Source: Xenoacremonium recifei
Taxonomy: Eukaryota > Ascomycota > Sordariomycetes > Hypocreales > Nectriaceae
Length of the DNA: 64,000 nt
Assembly (NCBI GenBank): GCA_012184525.1
Contig: WOFQ01000021.1
Coordinates: 372,001 to 436,000 of the forward strand
Reading direction: 5' to 3'
Part shown: positions 31,394 to 42,300 of the stretch, in pieces
Numbering within the stretch: the first letter of the stretch is position 1
How the letters are laid out: each line of letters opens with the position of its first letter
The notes under the pieces: generated by a model
What the model saw: the letters and a program-made list of their open reading frames with translations, nothing else
The model's database searches: none
What the model was told of the DNA's origin: nothing
Made by a program: the position numbers and the translations under genes

Positions 31394-32801
31394 ATGTCGG
31401 AACCCATCGCTTTGGTCGAACCGTTTCCCATCGGCGGTCCTCTTGATGGACCTATTGAGGAATCCATCGATGGGCCTGTCGAAGAACCAGTCGAGCCGTC
31501 TCACTCAACCAAGCCTGAATTCCGCGGCCCCTGTGAGGTGGCTCCAAATCCTCTCGTGGACGATTTGAAGCCCCATCACCTTCGTCGTGGAGTTCTTATT
31601 CCTCTGAAGACCACTCAGGAAGTGCGTCAGGACCATACGATCGTGCAGGCTTACATCACGAGAGCCCCTACAAAACTAGCCAACGAGGTCATCACGTCAG
31701 TCTACCCCATGCGTGCTACGCTTTATACACTCACTGTTGCTATCTAGAAGCTGACATCAACTCTCTAGGGCCCTGCGTAACATGCGACCAGATGATAGCG
31801 CTAACCCCCTACCTCACCTTCGCAGATGCGCAAAGCCTACCGATCTCCCCGCCCATCTCAAGACGCAGTTCATGAATGATTCTCCTACCGGTCGGCAGAT
31901 CCACGTTGCCAAGTCGACATGGATCTACATCATCGTTGGAGAAGTTAAAGATTTTGGCCGGGAGGAGCTTGAACAGGCCATGACAAGCGTCGAGGGCATC
32001 GACAAAGACCCGTTCATCACGACCATTCCCATCCCCCTATTGGCACCGACCTCTCAGGTTCAGGCGGCGATGTGGTCGTCACAGTTCTGGCCTACGGTAT
32101 ATCGGAAGAACAACCCCCTCGGTCCACATCCTAGTATGGTTGCCCGTGGAACTGAGGAAATCAAGGAGGACGCCTCCCTTTGGATGGCCCTCGCCCATCG
32201 TGTAGCTCTTGAGGCCAAGGAGGCCGGGATCGGTGAAGCAATAGGAGCGGTCATCATCCAGAGAGACGAGGGCAAGGCCCAACTCGTCGGCTTGGCCGGG
32301 GACGCCCGGTGGCATCAGAAGTCGTTTGGGCTGTCGGGCCCAGCAAACACTATGACACACTGCGTCCTCCGCGCCATCAGCATGGTAGCCCAGAAGCTCG
32401 TCCGGCACGAGCGAGAGGCGGCGGGCCAGCCGATGGACGCAGCAAACCTAGCATACGACGCCTTTGAGGACGGACCGCTAACGGACCTGGAAAGGCAATG
32501 CTTTCAGCAGCCTCACCCCAACAAGGACGGCTACCTCTGCCATGGGCTAGAGTTGTACGTCACACATGAGCCGTGCGTGGCTTGCTCGATGGGCATCCTT
32601 CATTCGCGTATGGGCAAGACGGTGTTCAGCATGCACATGCCTCGCAGCGGAGGCCTGAGCTCAGATGATCGTCCGGATGGAGGTGGACGAGGGCTGGGGC
32701 TGTTCTGGAGACGCGAGCTCAATTGGAGCTTGATGGCTTGGGAATGGGAGCGTGATGGCGTCCCGGACCTGCCCCCTCTTGACCCCATCACTCATGTTTA
32801 G
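31394..32801 (+). CDS. TAD3: tRNA-specific adenosine deaminase subunit Tad3 (ADAT3)
   Basis: Two exons, 31394-31695 and 31769-32801, give 444 aa; the 73-nt intron has a GCTGACA branch and splits a Thr codon. The start is the ATG of MSEPIALVEPFP; the open frame continues upstream only through non-ATG codons. The C-terminal half is a cytidine-deaminase fold. The first zinc motif reads THCVLRAIS (about residues 294-302), with Val where active deaminases have the catalytic Glu. The second is EPCVACSMGILHSRMGKTVF, supplying the PCxxC cysteines. That Val substitution is the recognised mark of Tad3, the non-catalytic partner that dimerises with Tad2 to convert A34 to inosine in tRNA anticodons. The N-terminal Tad3-specific domain explains the length. 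The assignment is firm. Confidence 0.95.
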
Positions 32802-33643
32802 GATTACCACCTCCGAGGTCCATATGAGACTCACTCGTTCCGGCACATGGAACGACGACATGATAGCACTACAAGCAGTATGATTGCAGCATTTACGACG
32901 ATGGCTAAGGCGGAGGCTATGACCAGGACTGCTAGGACGACGATAATGGAGGGGAAGACGGTGTCCTGGACGAAGCGCAGTTTTATCATCCATGTCCCCC
33001 GATGCTTGGTCAAGTGTACGATTCTGGTTTTCCAGCAGCTCAGGCATTGGTTGAAGGACGAACAGAGGGATTAGATAGTCCTCTATGCTCCTGGGAAGAC
33101 GACGAGGTCGAAACCCAGACGTCATTGGCTGTGTACTTTTAGCTTAAGCATTGCAAGGAGCACGGGGGACGGCGGCAGCAGCAGCAGCATTGATACAACA
33201 AGTGTGGTACGTAATCAAAGGGCCTGTTTCTTTATTCCTGCAGGATGTCTTGTTCCGTGACGGCTTGTCGCTTGTGCATTGAGAAGAGCGGGGAGGAGAG
33301 GAGAGAAAGGAGGGGGGGGGGTAGGGTTGGAATGCGAGGTCTGTTTGTGCAGCTATTTCGGCAATGAAGTTGGGCCTGCAAGGGTGCCTGGCCGAAGATC
33401 CATTTGGCGGTACAGGTGGTGGTGCTGGCGGTCCAGCGCCCTGCCCCTCCATCCATCCCGACTCCCACCCACTAAGTTAGGAACTCGGGCTCCTTGTGGC
33501 GGCCCGCATGGGGCTTTCAACCCCTGCTGGGCTGGCTGGCAAAGCTGGCTGTTGGGTCCGAGGTGGGCGGGCGGCTTCCTTGTTCTGCCGCCTGCAACGC
33601 CAATGCGGTTCACGGGCTTTCAGTGCCCTCCCCGGAAAGGGTG

Positions 33644-33712
33644 CCCCCCCCCCCCCCTCCTCGCCTCTTCCCTCCGCTCGCCCTCTTTCTTTCTTTCTCC
33701 TCCTTCATTAAC
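33644..33712 (+). promoter_or_regulatory. C14 homopolymer and CT-rich tract upstream of RNase H1
   Basis: A run of 14 C residues begins at 33644 and passes into a strongly pyrimidine-rich stretch ending TTTCTTTCTTTCTCCTCCTT. Position and composition suggest a core promoter about 390-450 nt before the start codon. Confidence 0.4.
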
Positions 33713-33796
33713 AAAGACAGCTCGCCAACAAAGGAAGAATCTCCACCGCACCGCGTGTGCCTCTTCGGGAATCTAGCTCGCCGCGTTCAGACCGCA

Positions 33797-33811
33797 ATGC
33801 GATCCCTTTGA
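33797..33811 (+). promoter_or_regulatory. Minimal uORF in the RNase H1 leader
   Basis: ATG CGA TCC CTT TGA, four sense codons and a stop, lies about 300 nt upstream of the main start. Whether it is inside the transcript depends on the true transcription start. Confidence 0.35.
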
Positions 33812-33989
33812 CTGCTGCTCTGCTCCCGCCACCTTCAGCCTCGTGCAACCGGCGCCCTCGCCGCCAGCCTTGTCCCCTACGGCGTCAACAAAGAACTGCC
33901 TGATCTGAGCGCCAGACAATCCGCGGCACCAGCGGCCCCCTCCAGACCTATATCTAGCATCCTCCCGGCGCCCGGATTGGCGCAGAACC

Positions 33990-34100
33990 ATGCAGCCAGC
34001 GCTCTTGATCTCTCCATCTTCCGATTCCTCTCTAGACCCTCCCCCTCTACTACGAGCAACGCTGTCAGGACCATTCACGAACCTACCGCCTTCGATATGA
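33990..34100 (+). promoter_or_regulatory. 36-codon uORF overlapping the RNase H1 start codon
   Basis: The ATG at 33990 has a favourable CC-A context. It opens 36 codons and ends in a TGA at 34098-34100 that shares bases with the main ATG at 34097 (ATGA). The uORF is in a different frame from the enzyme. Such an arrangement can permit termination-reinitiation. Confidence 0.45.
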
Positions 34101-35148
34101 ACCCCAAACGTCCCCTCCCAACGGCAGCCCCGGCGGCTAAATCTTCGAAGAAGCGGAAGGTGGACAATGTGCAGAAGTTCTACGCTGTCCGGGCTGGCTT
34201 TAGCCCGGGCGTCTACCTCACGTATGCCGAGTGCCAGCAGCAGACGGCGGGGTTCAAGGGTGCAGTCTGTAAGTAGAGAGAGACCAATACCACGTCTCAA
34301 TGGAATACTGATGGTGTGGGGTAGTCAAATCGTTCACGTCGAGAGAAGACGCCGAGGCCTTTGCAGCAGGCAAGAAAGTTGCTGCGTCGGCGAAGGAGCC
34401 TGAAAAATTCTATGCCGTAGCAGTAGGCACTCCTACGGGCATCTACACAGACTGGGCGGATGCTTCAGTAGCCATCAAGGGCGTCAAGGGCCCCAAGTAC
34501 AAGCGCTTCGGAACGCGGGCGGAGGCAGTGGCATATATCAAGCAGTATGGCAGCCGAGAAGCTGTCGAGGCCCTCGGTGAAGAAGCCGAGTCCGACTCAG
34601 ACGACTCCGGGGACGAGATACTGGAAGTCGAGCCGCCGGCGAAGCGTACGCGGGCTACAGTCGCCCACCCTGGCGCCCAGGAGCTTCAGGACGAGAACGT
34701 GCTGGTCATCTACACGGATGGCAGCAGCTTACGCAACGGCAACAAGGGGGCACGAGCGGGCGTGGGCGTCTTCTTCGGGCACAATGACCCTCGCAACATC
34801 TCTGAGCGTCTGCAAGGCGAGCCGCAGACGAACCAGCGCGCAGAGCTAACGGCGATCCTTCGAGCTCTAGCAGTCGCACCGCGCGCGCAGGCTGTGCAGA
34901 TCTGCACCGACAGCCAGTACAGCATCAACTGCATGACGCAGTGGGCCGAGGGCTGGGCGCGCAAGGGCTGGAAGACGGCGGCCGGCGAAGACGTCAAGAA
35001 CCAGGACATCATCCGCGAGGCGTTGAACATGTTGGGCGAGCGCACGCGGGCCGGCGGGCACACGAGCTTCAAGTGGGTGAAGGGGCACGCGACGGACAAG
35101 CGCAACGTGGCGGCGGACCGGTTGGCGGTGCTGGGCGCGAACATGTAA
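34097..35148 (+). CDS. RNH1: Ribonuclease H1 with two hybrid-binding domains
   Basis: Two exons, 34097-34268 and 34325-35148, give 331 aa; the intron is 56 nt. The N-terminus has a short basic signal, KSSKKRKVD, that looks like a nuclear localisation sequence. Two RNase H1 N-terminal (hybrid-binding, RNHCP) domains follow: KFYAVRAGFSPGVYLTY and KFYAVAVGTPTGIYTDW. An acidic linker (ESDSDDSGDE) separates them from the catalytic domain. The four catalytic acids are visible as D189 (YTDGSS), E231 (NQRAELTAI), D253 (CTDSQYSI) and D322 (NVAADRLA). The enzyme cuts the RNA strand of RNA:DNA hybrids, R-loops and primers. The start is the first in-frame ATG; the frame is open upstream only via a TTG. 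No mitochondrial presequence is encoded from this start. Confidence 0.96.
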
Positions 35149-35166
35149 AGGAGACATTCTTGGACT

Positions 35167-35190
35167 ATGGATGGATGGATGGATGAATGG
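35167..35190. repeat. ATGG simple repeat
   Basis: Five to six tandem ATGG units lie just after the RNase H1 stop codon, presumably in its 3' untranslated region. Confidence 0.75.
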
Positions 35191-38100
35191 CATTGAGCGC
35201 TGGAGCAAAAAGAGATGATTTTGTTTGGTGTTTGTTGGCATTTCCTGGGCTGGATGCATATCAGAGCATTGATTGATATTGAATGATATATTTTGAGGCA
35301 TATGGAGTGGTTGTCTTCTGCAGAACTAAACTTGTGGTTTTGACGCTGTATACGAGCTATGAATCCTAGATATATTGAGTTTTAACATCTAACAAAGGGC
35401 TGGGGAGAAAAGTGATCAAGGCGAATGCAAGGAAGGAGCTCACGTATCGTAAAGTGAGTGCCAATGTCGTATTCTCCGTCCTGGTGGCGTTGGATTGTGC
35501 TGTTGGAGGAGAAATCAGTGTTCCCCTTGATAGTTTAGTCAGTGTACTGAGACTGTCTTGCCTATCATAACAGGAGACTAAATATCAAGCAGCCAGCAAA
35601 CGGAGCTTTCCAAGTTCGCCGAAGCCCTTACTTACGGTCTCTTCTCCTCTCAAGCCCTGATCCACATACAATCGGGCCTCAGGCAAGCCTCAACGCCGCC
35701 AGCACCCGGATGTCTGTCTCCTCGAACTCAAACGTCTGCGATCGAACACGTGCTTAGGTGTCTATGTTAACTAACATTATATGATGTATTCAATAAACAG
35801 ACGCGGAGGAATCGTCCCGGGGTTAGGACACCAGTTTATGGTCGGGCCGCAGGAAACAACCCTCGTTATTCCAACTTGTCTTTTCTCCCTGACCCCTTTA
35901 TCTTCTACGCAGGGAGTCTCACGTAGCTGCAATCCCCTTTTGAGTCTGATAACGTTGTTTGTGGGACGTGGTTGGGAATGCGGCTAGCGGTGAGAAGCTG
36001 AAGTTCTCTCGGTGGCGCGGTGAAGGGGTGGAGCGTGTTGGCTTGGTGTTGTGTCTTGCCCGTTGGGCTGTTTCGAGCTCCCTGGCTGTGTAACATGGAG
36101 GAGATGACACAGATTTATTCGTCTATGATGCATGCTGGAACACGGCCATTCTGGACCGAGCTGGAACGGTCCCGAGTTGTCTCAGCCTGTGTGAGATATA
36201 TGCTGGCGCGGGGCATATCGCATCTAAGACTGCAGGGTTGAATATTTAAGACATTGTGTTCATTGGAGATGAGTGCATGCGAGACCATTTCAACTCATCT
36301 TTCGGAACCTCGAGTTGCCGGTGGGAGAGACAGCGGTGAGTGTTTATCAAGACATTGACGAGGAGCAATATCGAAGCAACGGCATCAAGATGATAGTCTA
36401 TCTTTGCACAGAGAGATAAGACGGAACAACAAAGAACCTACAAGTCAACTCAATCTTGCGTATCTTTCGAGGGCCAATCCCATGGCTCGGAATTATCTCC
36501 ACATGAATCTTCCCCTGATCGACCCTCGACGAGGTGAACCCTGACTGCAATTGAGTTTCTATTAGTAGAACGCAATCCCCGAAATCGGTATCATTTTCGT
36601 ATCTCAGCGGTTAAAATCACTCAGGGAAAGCAGTCACAAATCACTCAAGGAGATCAATCACAATGTGACAATAGCCGGGGTTATCATGCGCCATGATACG
36701 GCCGTGACGTATCCCAGTGTCGGCATTGCGCTCGGAAGAAACGCTCGGGCTGCGCGCCGGCGCCGAGTCCGGACGGCATGGTGCATACTGTAGGGCATCA
36801 GCCGAGACATAGGCTGGGAGATCGCAGGGCGAATTCAAGGAGATAATGTCTGAGATGGCGTTGTTGGTTATGATATCGCCTTGACGGAGTCTTGAGATGG
36901 CTGGGCACGCAGACCGCACTGTGTTCTTGAGCTTCATGCAGCAGGCCTGTAAAGCAAGCTGTTAGTCATGCCGAGAGAGCTTCCGATAACAAACATCTCA
37001 AACGGTTCAAGCTTCAAGCGGTTGCGTTTCCGTTCATCCACCCATCCATCAGCATCCCTGGCGGATTGTGGCCGAATCACCGTTTCATCTCAAACCTGCC
37101 GGTGGCGAGTCTCGATGCCGCTGGCTCGGCTCAATAAGACGTCAGAGGGTTAGAGGTATGCAAGAAAATATCGCAAAGCCACAGCGCAAGCTGCTGGATG
37201 TATAAGTCTCAGACGCCCGAGTGAGGAGCTTCCGCCCCTGCTATTGCTACCTACCCTGGCGGGCATTGGTGTGGCAATCAGAGATGTCGTCCTCCTCCTC
37301 GTCTTCGTCGAGCGTCATCCTAACCGGACCGTCTGATAGGCGTGATAACGGTTTACGGGGTGATCAGCGCGGAGAGACGGGAGGATAAGATAATCTACGC
37401 AAGTCTAATGCGGAGAAGCGGCAAGCGGCAGCCTAGCATGCTGGAGTCACATCAAGGCTGCGGCGTGGCGGAGGATGGTGCATTATCGCTGCTGTTTGTT
37501 GAGATGTCTTATCCCTCTTATCCTAGGCTGCAGGGCGATTCCGGGATGCCCGCGCCCTCTCAATGCAGCTGAGCGGGTTGAGGAGGGTATGATTGGTTTT
37601 GGAGAGCCGCATTGGATGCCCATCCGCGTCTCTTCTCTCGCGCAGCTAACCGGAGACGTACAATGCAGCCAACAGCAGGCTCAAGGTTCGACGCGATATG
37701 AGGCGCGGTTCCTGGCCCGGGGCGTCTCGGCGACCAGAATCGAACCAGGCGTGCGGCATGCAGGTCTTCGGGCTGCAGATAGGACACCACTACGACGTGA
37801 GAGGGTGTCTTGGCCGTTTATTTGTCCCTCATATCTTGCTGCTCACGTATGTTTGGTCTGATACACTGTCGGTAGTGCAACGTCGGTGTAATCTAAGTCA
37901 GTCAAAGACCGAGAAACCAACTAGCTGACCCGACGGGTAAGATGGCCAAACAGACTATACGGACGCGACGAGACGAACGGACATTCTCAGGAATTCTTTC
38001 AACAAAATGCCCTCGATCTCTCGGCATCCGCGGCCTCTGAAGAAGACATCTGGCCGGACTGGACGGAGACGGACGTCAACACGTAATGACTCTCGTCCGC

Positions 38101-39049
38101 AGCAGTTTGTTGAGGTCGGAATGACAGGGACCGTGCTCATCAGGAGGGGCTGGGGTCAGCTTGTTGGAAGCTGATGGATTCGTTTCGTTAACAGCGACTC
38201 CGTAATAAAGGCGGCGATCCATTGGCCGGATCTTCAGGGTCTGAGAGGGTGGAGGGGACAGCTAGCACAGTACAGGCACCTCGACAGGCCTGCAGTCTAA
38301 TTAGTTTTTGGCACTGGCTGGCGACGGACAGCGTGGGCTCCCTCGCCTGGGCACGACTACTCTGTAGAGGCTAAAGAGAATTGCGTACCTTTATGGAGTA
38401 GTGTGCAGTCCTGGCCAGGCGAGGCCGAGAACGAATGAACAGACTGGCAATTGGGGGTGACAGATGACTGTGCCTCGATGGCGGCAGATGGGCCACACTC
38501 TTTTCGAGCCGATGATCTTGCGAAATCTTGTGACCGCCCATTGTGGCCACGTATGCTTTGCACCAAACAATACTTTGCAATACGCCGAGATTTTGAAAGT
38601 GTGTGAACTCGAAAGACAGCAATGAGGGCTTCGCGGCGCCCGGGGCAATTGGTCATGGCCCCCGGAATGGGTGGTCGCTGCTGCCAATTCCACTGGTGAT
38701 TTACAGGTACCGCGGGAGGTTTTTCCAGGCCGATGGGATTCGACAGGGAGATAATGGGCTTGTTAGCACTGTGTGGCTCGAGTGCATCAGGCCCGTCCAG
38801 TCCGTGCGAGAATGTCTCACCCCAACTGGCCGCCCACGTGAGCGGGTCGGAAAGTACTTGGCGGTGGACCGCCTGTCTGAAGGTTCTTTCCAACGCAGGC
38901 CAGCCCAGCCCACTGCAGGCAGACTGGCGGCAGGGCTGGTACCCGTCCGGTGGCCGGCCACAAGTCCCAAGTCACGCTGCACCGAATCGCCGCCAGGAGG
39001 TACTTCGTCTCGCCCTCTGCAGCGCGTTGAAGACCTGGACCGGCCCTCT

Positions 39050-39140
39050 TCCTTCCTGCCCTGCGACTCTCCCGTCGCTCTGCTCTCCCTCTTCCTCTCT
39101 CCACTCTTTACTCCGTCTCGTCTCTCCAGGTTTCTCTTCC
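39050..39140 (+). promoter_or_regulatory. Pyrimidine-rich tract upstream of the SPT23/MGA2-like gene
   Basis: The plus strand is mostly C and T here, with repeated CTCTCC-type units, and the run ends about 250 nt before the start codon. It is inferred to be the core promoter or leader from position and composition. Confidence 0.4.
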
Positions 39141-39387
39141 CCTGCGTGCGCGCCACCGACCAACCCAACTGGACTGACCTGCGACCGGAATTTCTTCAAC
39201 CTCCACGCCCACCGCCTTCGCTCCCCGTCCACCATCCTCTCACCAACAGCACCTTTCCAGCATCGCCTATTTCTCGCCATCTATCGTGCCGTATATTGGA
39301 TTCGCGTCCGCTTGCAACACCCGCCGACCCCTGCCAGCTCCGCCCGCTGCGCATCACCATTGTCGTCGGGTCGTCTCTCTACGGGTC

Positions 39388-42300
39388 ATGACCAACCCCC
39401 AAGGCGGTCCTGGGAATCCGGTCCTGACCAGTGCTTCCATGGAGAGCGTCTTCGACGAGCTCATGGCCGATGCTGATGTTAGGTCCACCAGCTTCCTCGC
39501 ATACCCCGACGCCGACGGCCTGGACGAATTCCAATCCATCGATATTCTGACCGCTCAAAACCCCAAGTCCCTCTTCGGCACCCAGGATCCCACCGCCGAA
39601 CCCTTTCCCGACTCGCCCAACGGCTCCTATCAGGATTCATCGTCCGACTCGGCATCGTGTCCGAGGGACAGGGGCTCGACTTCTGACAAGCCTGGAGATC
39701 CCGATAGCGATGCTGCGATGATTAGCAACGACAAGTCGACTTGGGATGACTTTATGTCTACCGACGTGGACAATGAACCTGATTTTGGACTCGACAGTCA
39801 TGGCAGGGACACAACCTTCGAGGCCCTTTATGGTACCGATGCTACTTACATGAACGACCACTATGGCTACGAGGCAGACTCAAATAGCCCCGACGTGTCG
39901 GGAACCGATCTCTTCGGCATGGCTTCGCCTGGGATGCCCACAATCGAGACCGACGCTCCTTTCCGAACCGAGCATGCTACTCAAAATTCTATTATCAAGA
40001 ATAGTAGACCCGTACCTCCGGCGTCAACAGTTTCTGTACGTCTCGCGTGCCCTACCAATTCGTATAAGGTGGTTACTGACATGGATGCTCAGGGACACTC
40101 TCCTACATCATCCATCAATGGCGTCAAGTCTCCTAATTCTCGAGAGGTGACACCCGCTTCAATGATCATGAGCCATAAGCCATCGCCCAGTGCCCTAGCC
40201 GACTTCCAGTCACCAAGGCAGGATTCGCACGGCAAAGACACACTCGAGCTCCGACCTGCAAGTTCTGGCCCCGCAGCTCGACCACAAAGTACAGAGAACC
40301 ACCAGCCGGGTGATTTCTTTGGGTTCCCCTTCCATCAAGGGTTGCCCGTCTCTGCGGACCAGATGGCCATGCTTCAACCGTCATTTAATCTGGGCGCCCC
40401 CAACCCAGCTCCCGCCACGCCTTCCCGCTATGAGTTCAAGATTCTACCGACCCCGTTCAAGTCACGCGTCGAGACGCAAATACCAATCAAGATGACGCTG
40501 AAGCCTCTCCCACCAGGAATCACGAAGCTTCATCTACCACCACATACCATCAGTAAACCGAAGCTGCTATCAAAGCCCCCGCCAGCCCGGTCTCCTGACA
40601 CTCTCGAACTTCACACCACGCTGGTATGCGTGAGCGCCATGGAGAATTTTGAACTTAAGAAGAAAGCTCTCGATCGCGCTCTCACGCTCCCGCAAAGGCA
40701 CCTGCCCCCAAGCGAAGGCGAGGAAAACTCGCCCCAGAATGGAGGAGACGTGAGGATATGTAATGGGTGCATCACGAGAGAACGGAAGCGAGCGTCCCGC
40801 AAGAAGAACCGAAAGCCGGAAGAAGACCAGCTTTGGGAGAAGGACGAGCAGTACCGTGTTATCGTTTTCAATACGAACGAGGTCAAGCAATGGTCTCCTG
40901 CAGCGGAGCAGCCAGGCACTGCGCAAATCGATGCGCCAATGCGTATTGCTTGTTACTGCCGCCACCATGGAGAGAAGCACGGCTTTCAAGTCATCTTCAC
41001 GCTGAAGGATTTCCAAGACAATGTCGTTGCGCAGACCATATCTCACCCTATTATGATTACCGACGACCACAAGACGCATCATTTTGCGTCACCTTCAGAC
41101 CAGCAGTCGGAGATTCCTGTGCAGGGCATGATGCCGGTCACTACCGCGCCACCTCTTGAGGCGACCAGTCTCGTATCTAATCTTCAACAAACTAATTTCG
41201 GTCCAAACACGTCCGCAAGCGATCTCACGACTTTACAGAGTCAACCCTCGTTTTCAAGCAAGACATCTGCGAGGACAACACCGACCATGTCGAATGCGAG
41301 AACGATCTCGCGATCTGCTTCGCCAACCCCGCGAGAACCCAACGCGAAGCGCCGTAAGGGCAGCGGCTCAAGAGTACCAAACAGCCTAGCAATGACCCAG
41401 CTCAACACGACAACATCATCCCCTATCGGTCCCTTCAACGGCCAGGTCTCCAGCTCAACCTCACCCTTTAATACTACCATGGCTCAGGCAGACTCTATCT
41501 TTGGACAAACTCCATTTGGCACGGGGCCTCCGACGCCGAACAACGAGCAGCCTTTGTTCTTCGGCAACAATCGCTCTGCTAGCATGGACAACCTCGCCGT
41601 GGCTCAACTCTACTCTGCACCAACGTCGAACCACCCCAGCCGTGCTCCGAGTCCCAACGGCCTAAGAAATGGTTCAGCGGTTGCCTCACAGAGTCAACTC
41701 AATGCGCTTTCTAGCCATATGTATGGCATGCCTCTTACCATGAACCCACCGCATAAGCCGCCTACAATCCACAAAGTCATTCCTGCCGAGGGCACCATCA
41801 TGGGAGGCATAGAGGTTACCATACTAGGAGAGTGTTTCTACCAAGGCTTGGAGATCTGGTTTGGAACAAACAAGGCTACCACAACCACATTCTGGGGCGA
41901 GTCCTCGCTGGTGTGCTTGCTGCCTCCGTCAACCGTCGTTGGTGACGTTCTTGTGCACTTCAAACTTCCCACACCTGTCACTCCTCAACCGTTCCCATTG
42001 TCTAGACAATCGGTCTTCTTCAAGTATATTGACGATACGGAGGACAAACTCATCAGGCACGCTCTTGCGGTCCTTGCGCAGAAGATGGCTGGCAAGTATC
42101 TCGAGGCTGGGGACCTAGCTAGAAGAATCCTGCAAGACGCTCCCTCAGCGGGTGGTGGTGGCGGAGCACCTGACGGGTCTTCGAATGGAGGCCAGATGTA
42201 TACCCACGCTCCTCATGCCCATCTCGAGTCCCAGCTTCTCAAGGTGTTGGATCTCATTGACCTTGACGATAGCCAGCATAGGACACGACTCGATCTGAAG

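Larger units (their letters stand above)
32802..34096. other. Spacer and leader between TAD3 and RNase H1
   Basis: The left part is the TAD3 3' flank. The right part is the RNase H1 promoter and leader: a C14 homopolymer at 33644-33657, a CT-rich run to about 33,712, then a roughly 380-nt leader holding two upstream ORFs (33797-33811 and 33990-34100). Other frames look random. Confidence 0.6.
35149..39387. other. 4.2-kb stretch upstream of the SPT23/MGA2-like gene
   Basis: The left end is the RNase H1 3' flank, with an ATGG repeat at 35167-35190. The middle (35,300-38,300) is moderately AT-rich and has no recognised gene; a 98-codon minus-strand frame at 36641-36937 was considered and not accepted. 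The right end (about 39,050-39,140) is a dense CT-rich run about 250-340 nt before the next start codon, a likely promoter or leader. Confidence 0.55.

Noticed and set aside
33977..34096. N-terminal extension of RNase H1 as a mitochondrial presequence
   Set aside because: The upstream in-frame codons begin only at a TTG. The nearby ATG at 33990 is in another frame, so a dual-targeting start is not supported without an unseen 5' exon.
36641..36937. 98-codon minus-strand frame with a vaguely ankyrin-like end
   Set aside because: The resemblance is limited to a few residues (NADTG...HIVIDLLE) and there is no supporting second repeat or leader.
38603..39476. Two overlapping 250-260-codon plus-strand frames before the Spt23/Mga2-like gene
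   Set aside because: They lie in the CT-rich leader and promoter and read Ser/Pro/Leu-rich in both frames, as expected from composition alone.
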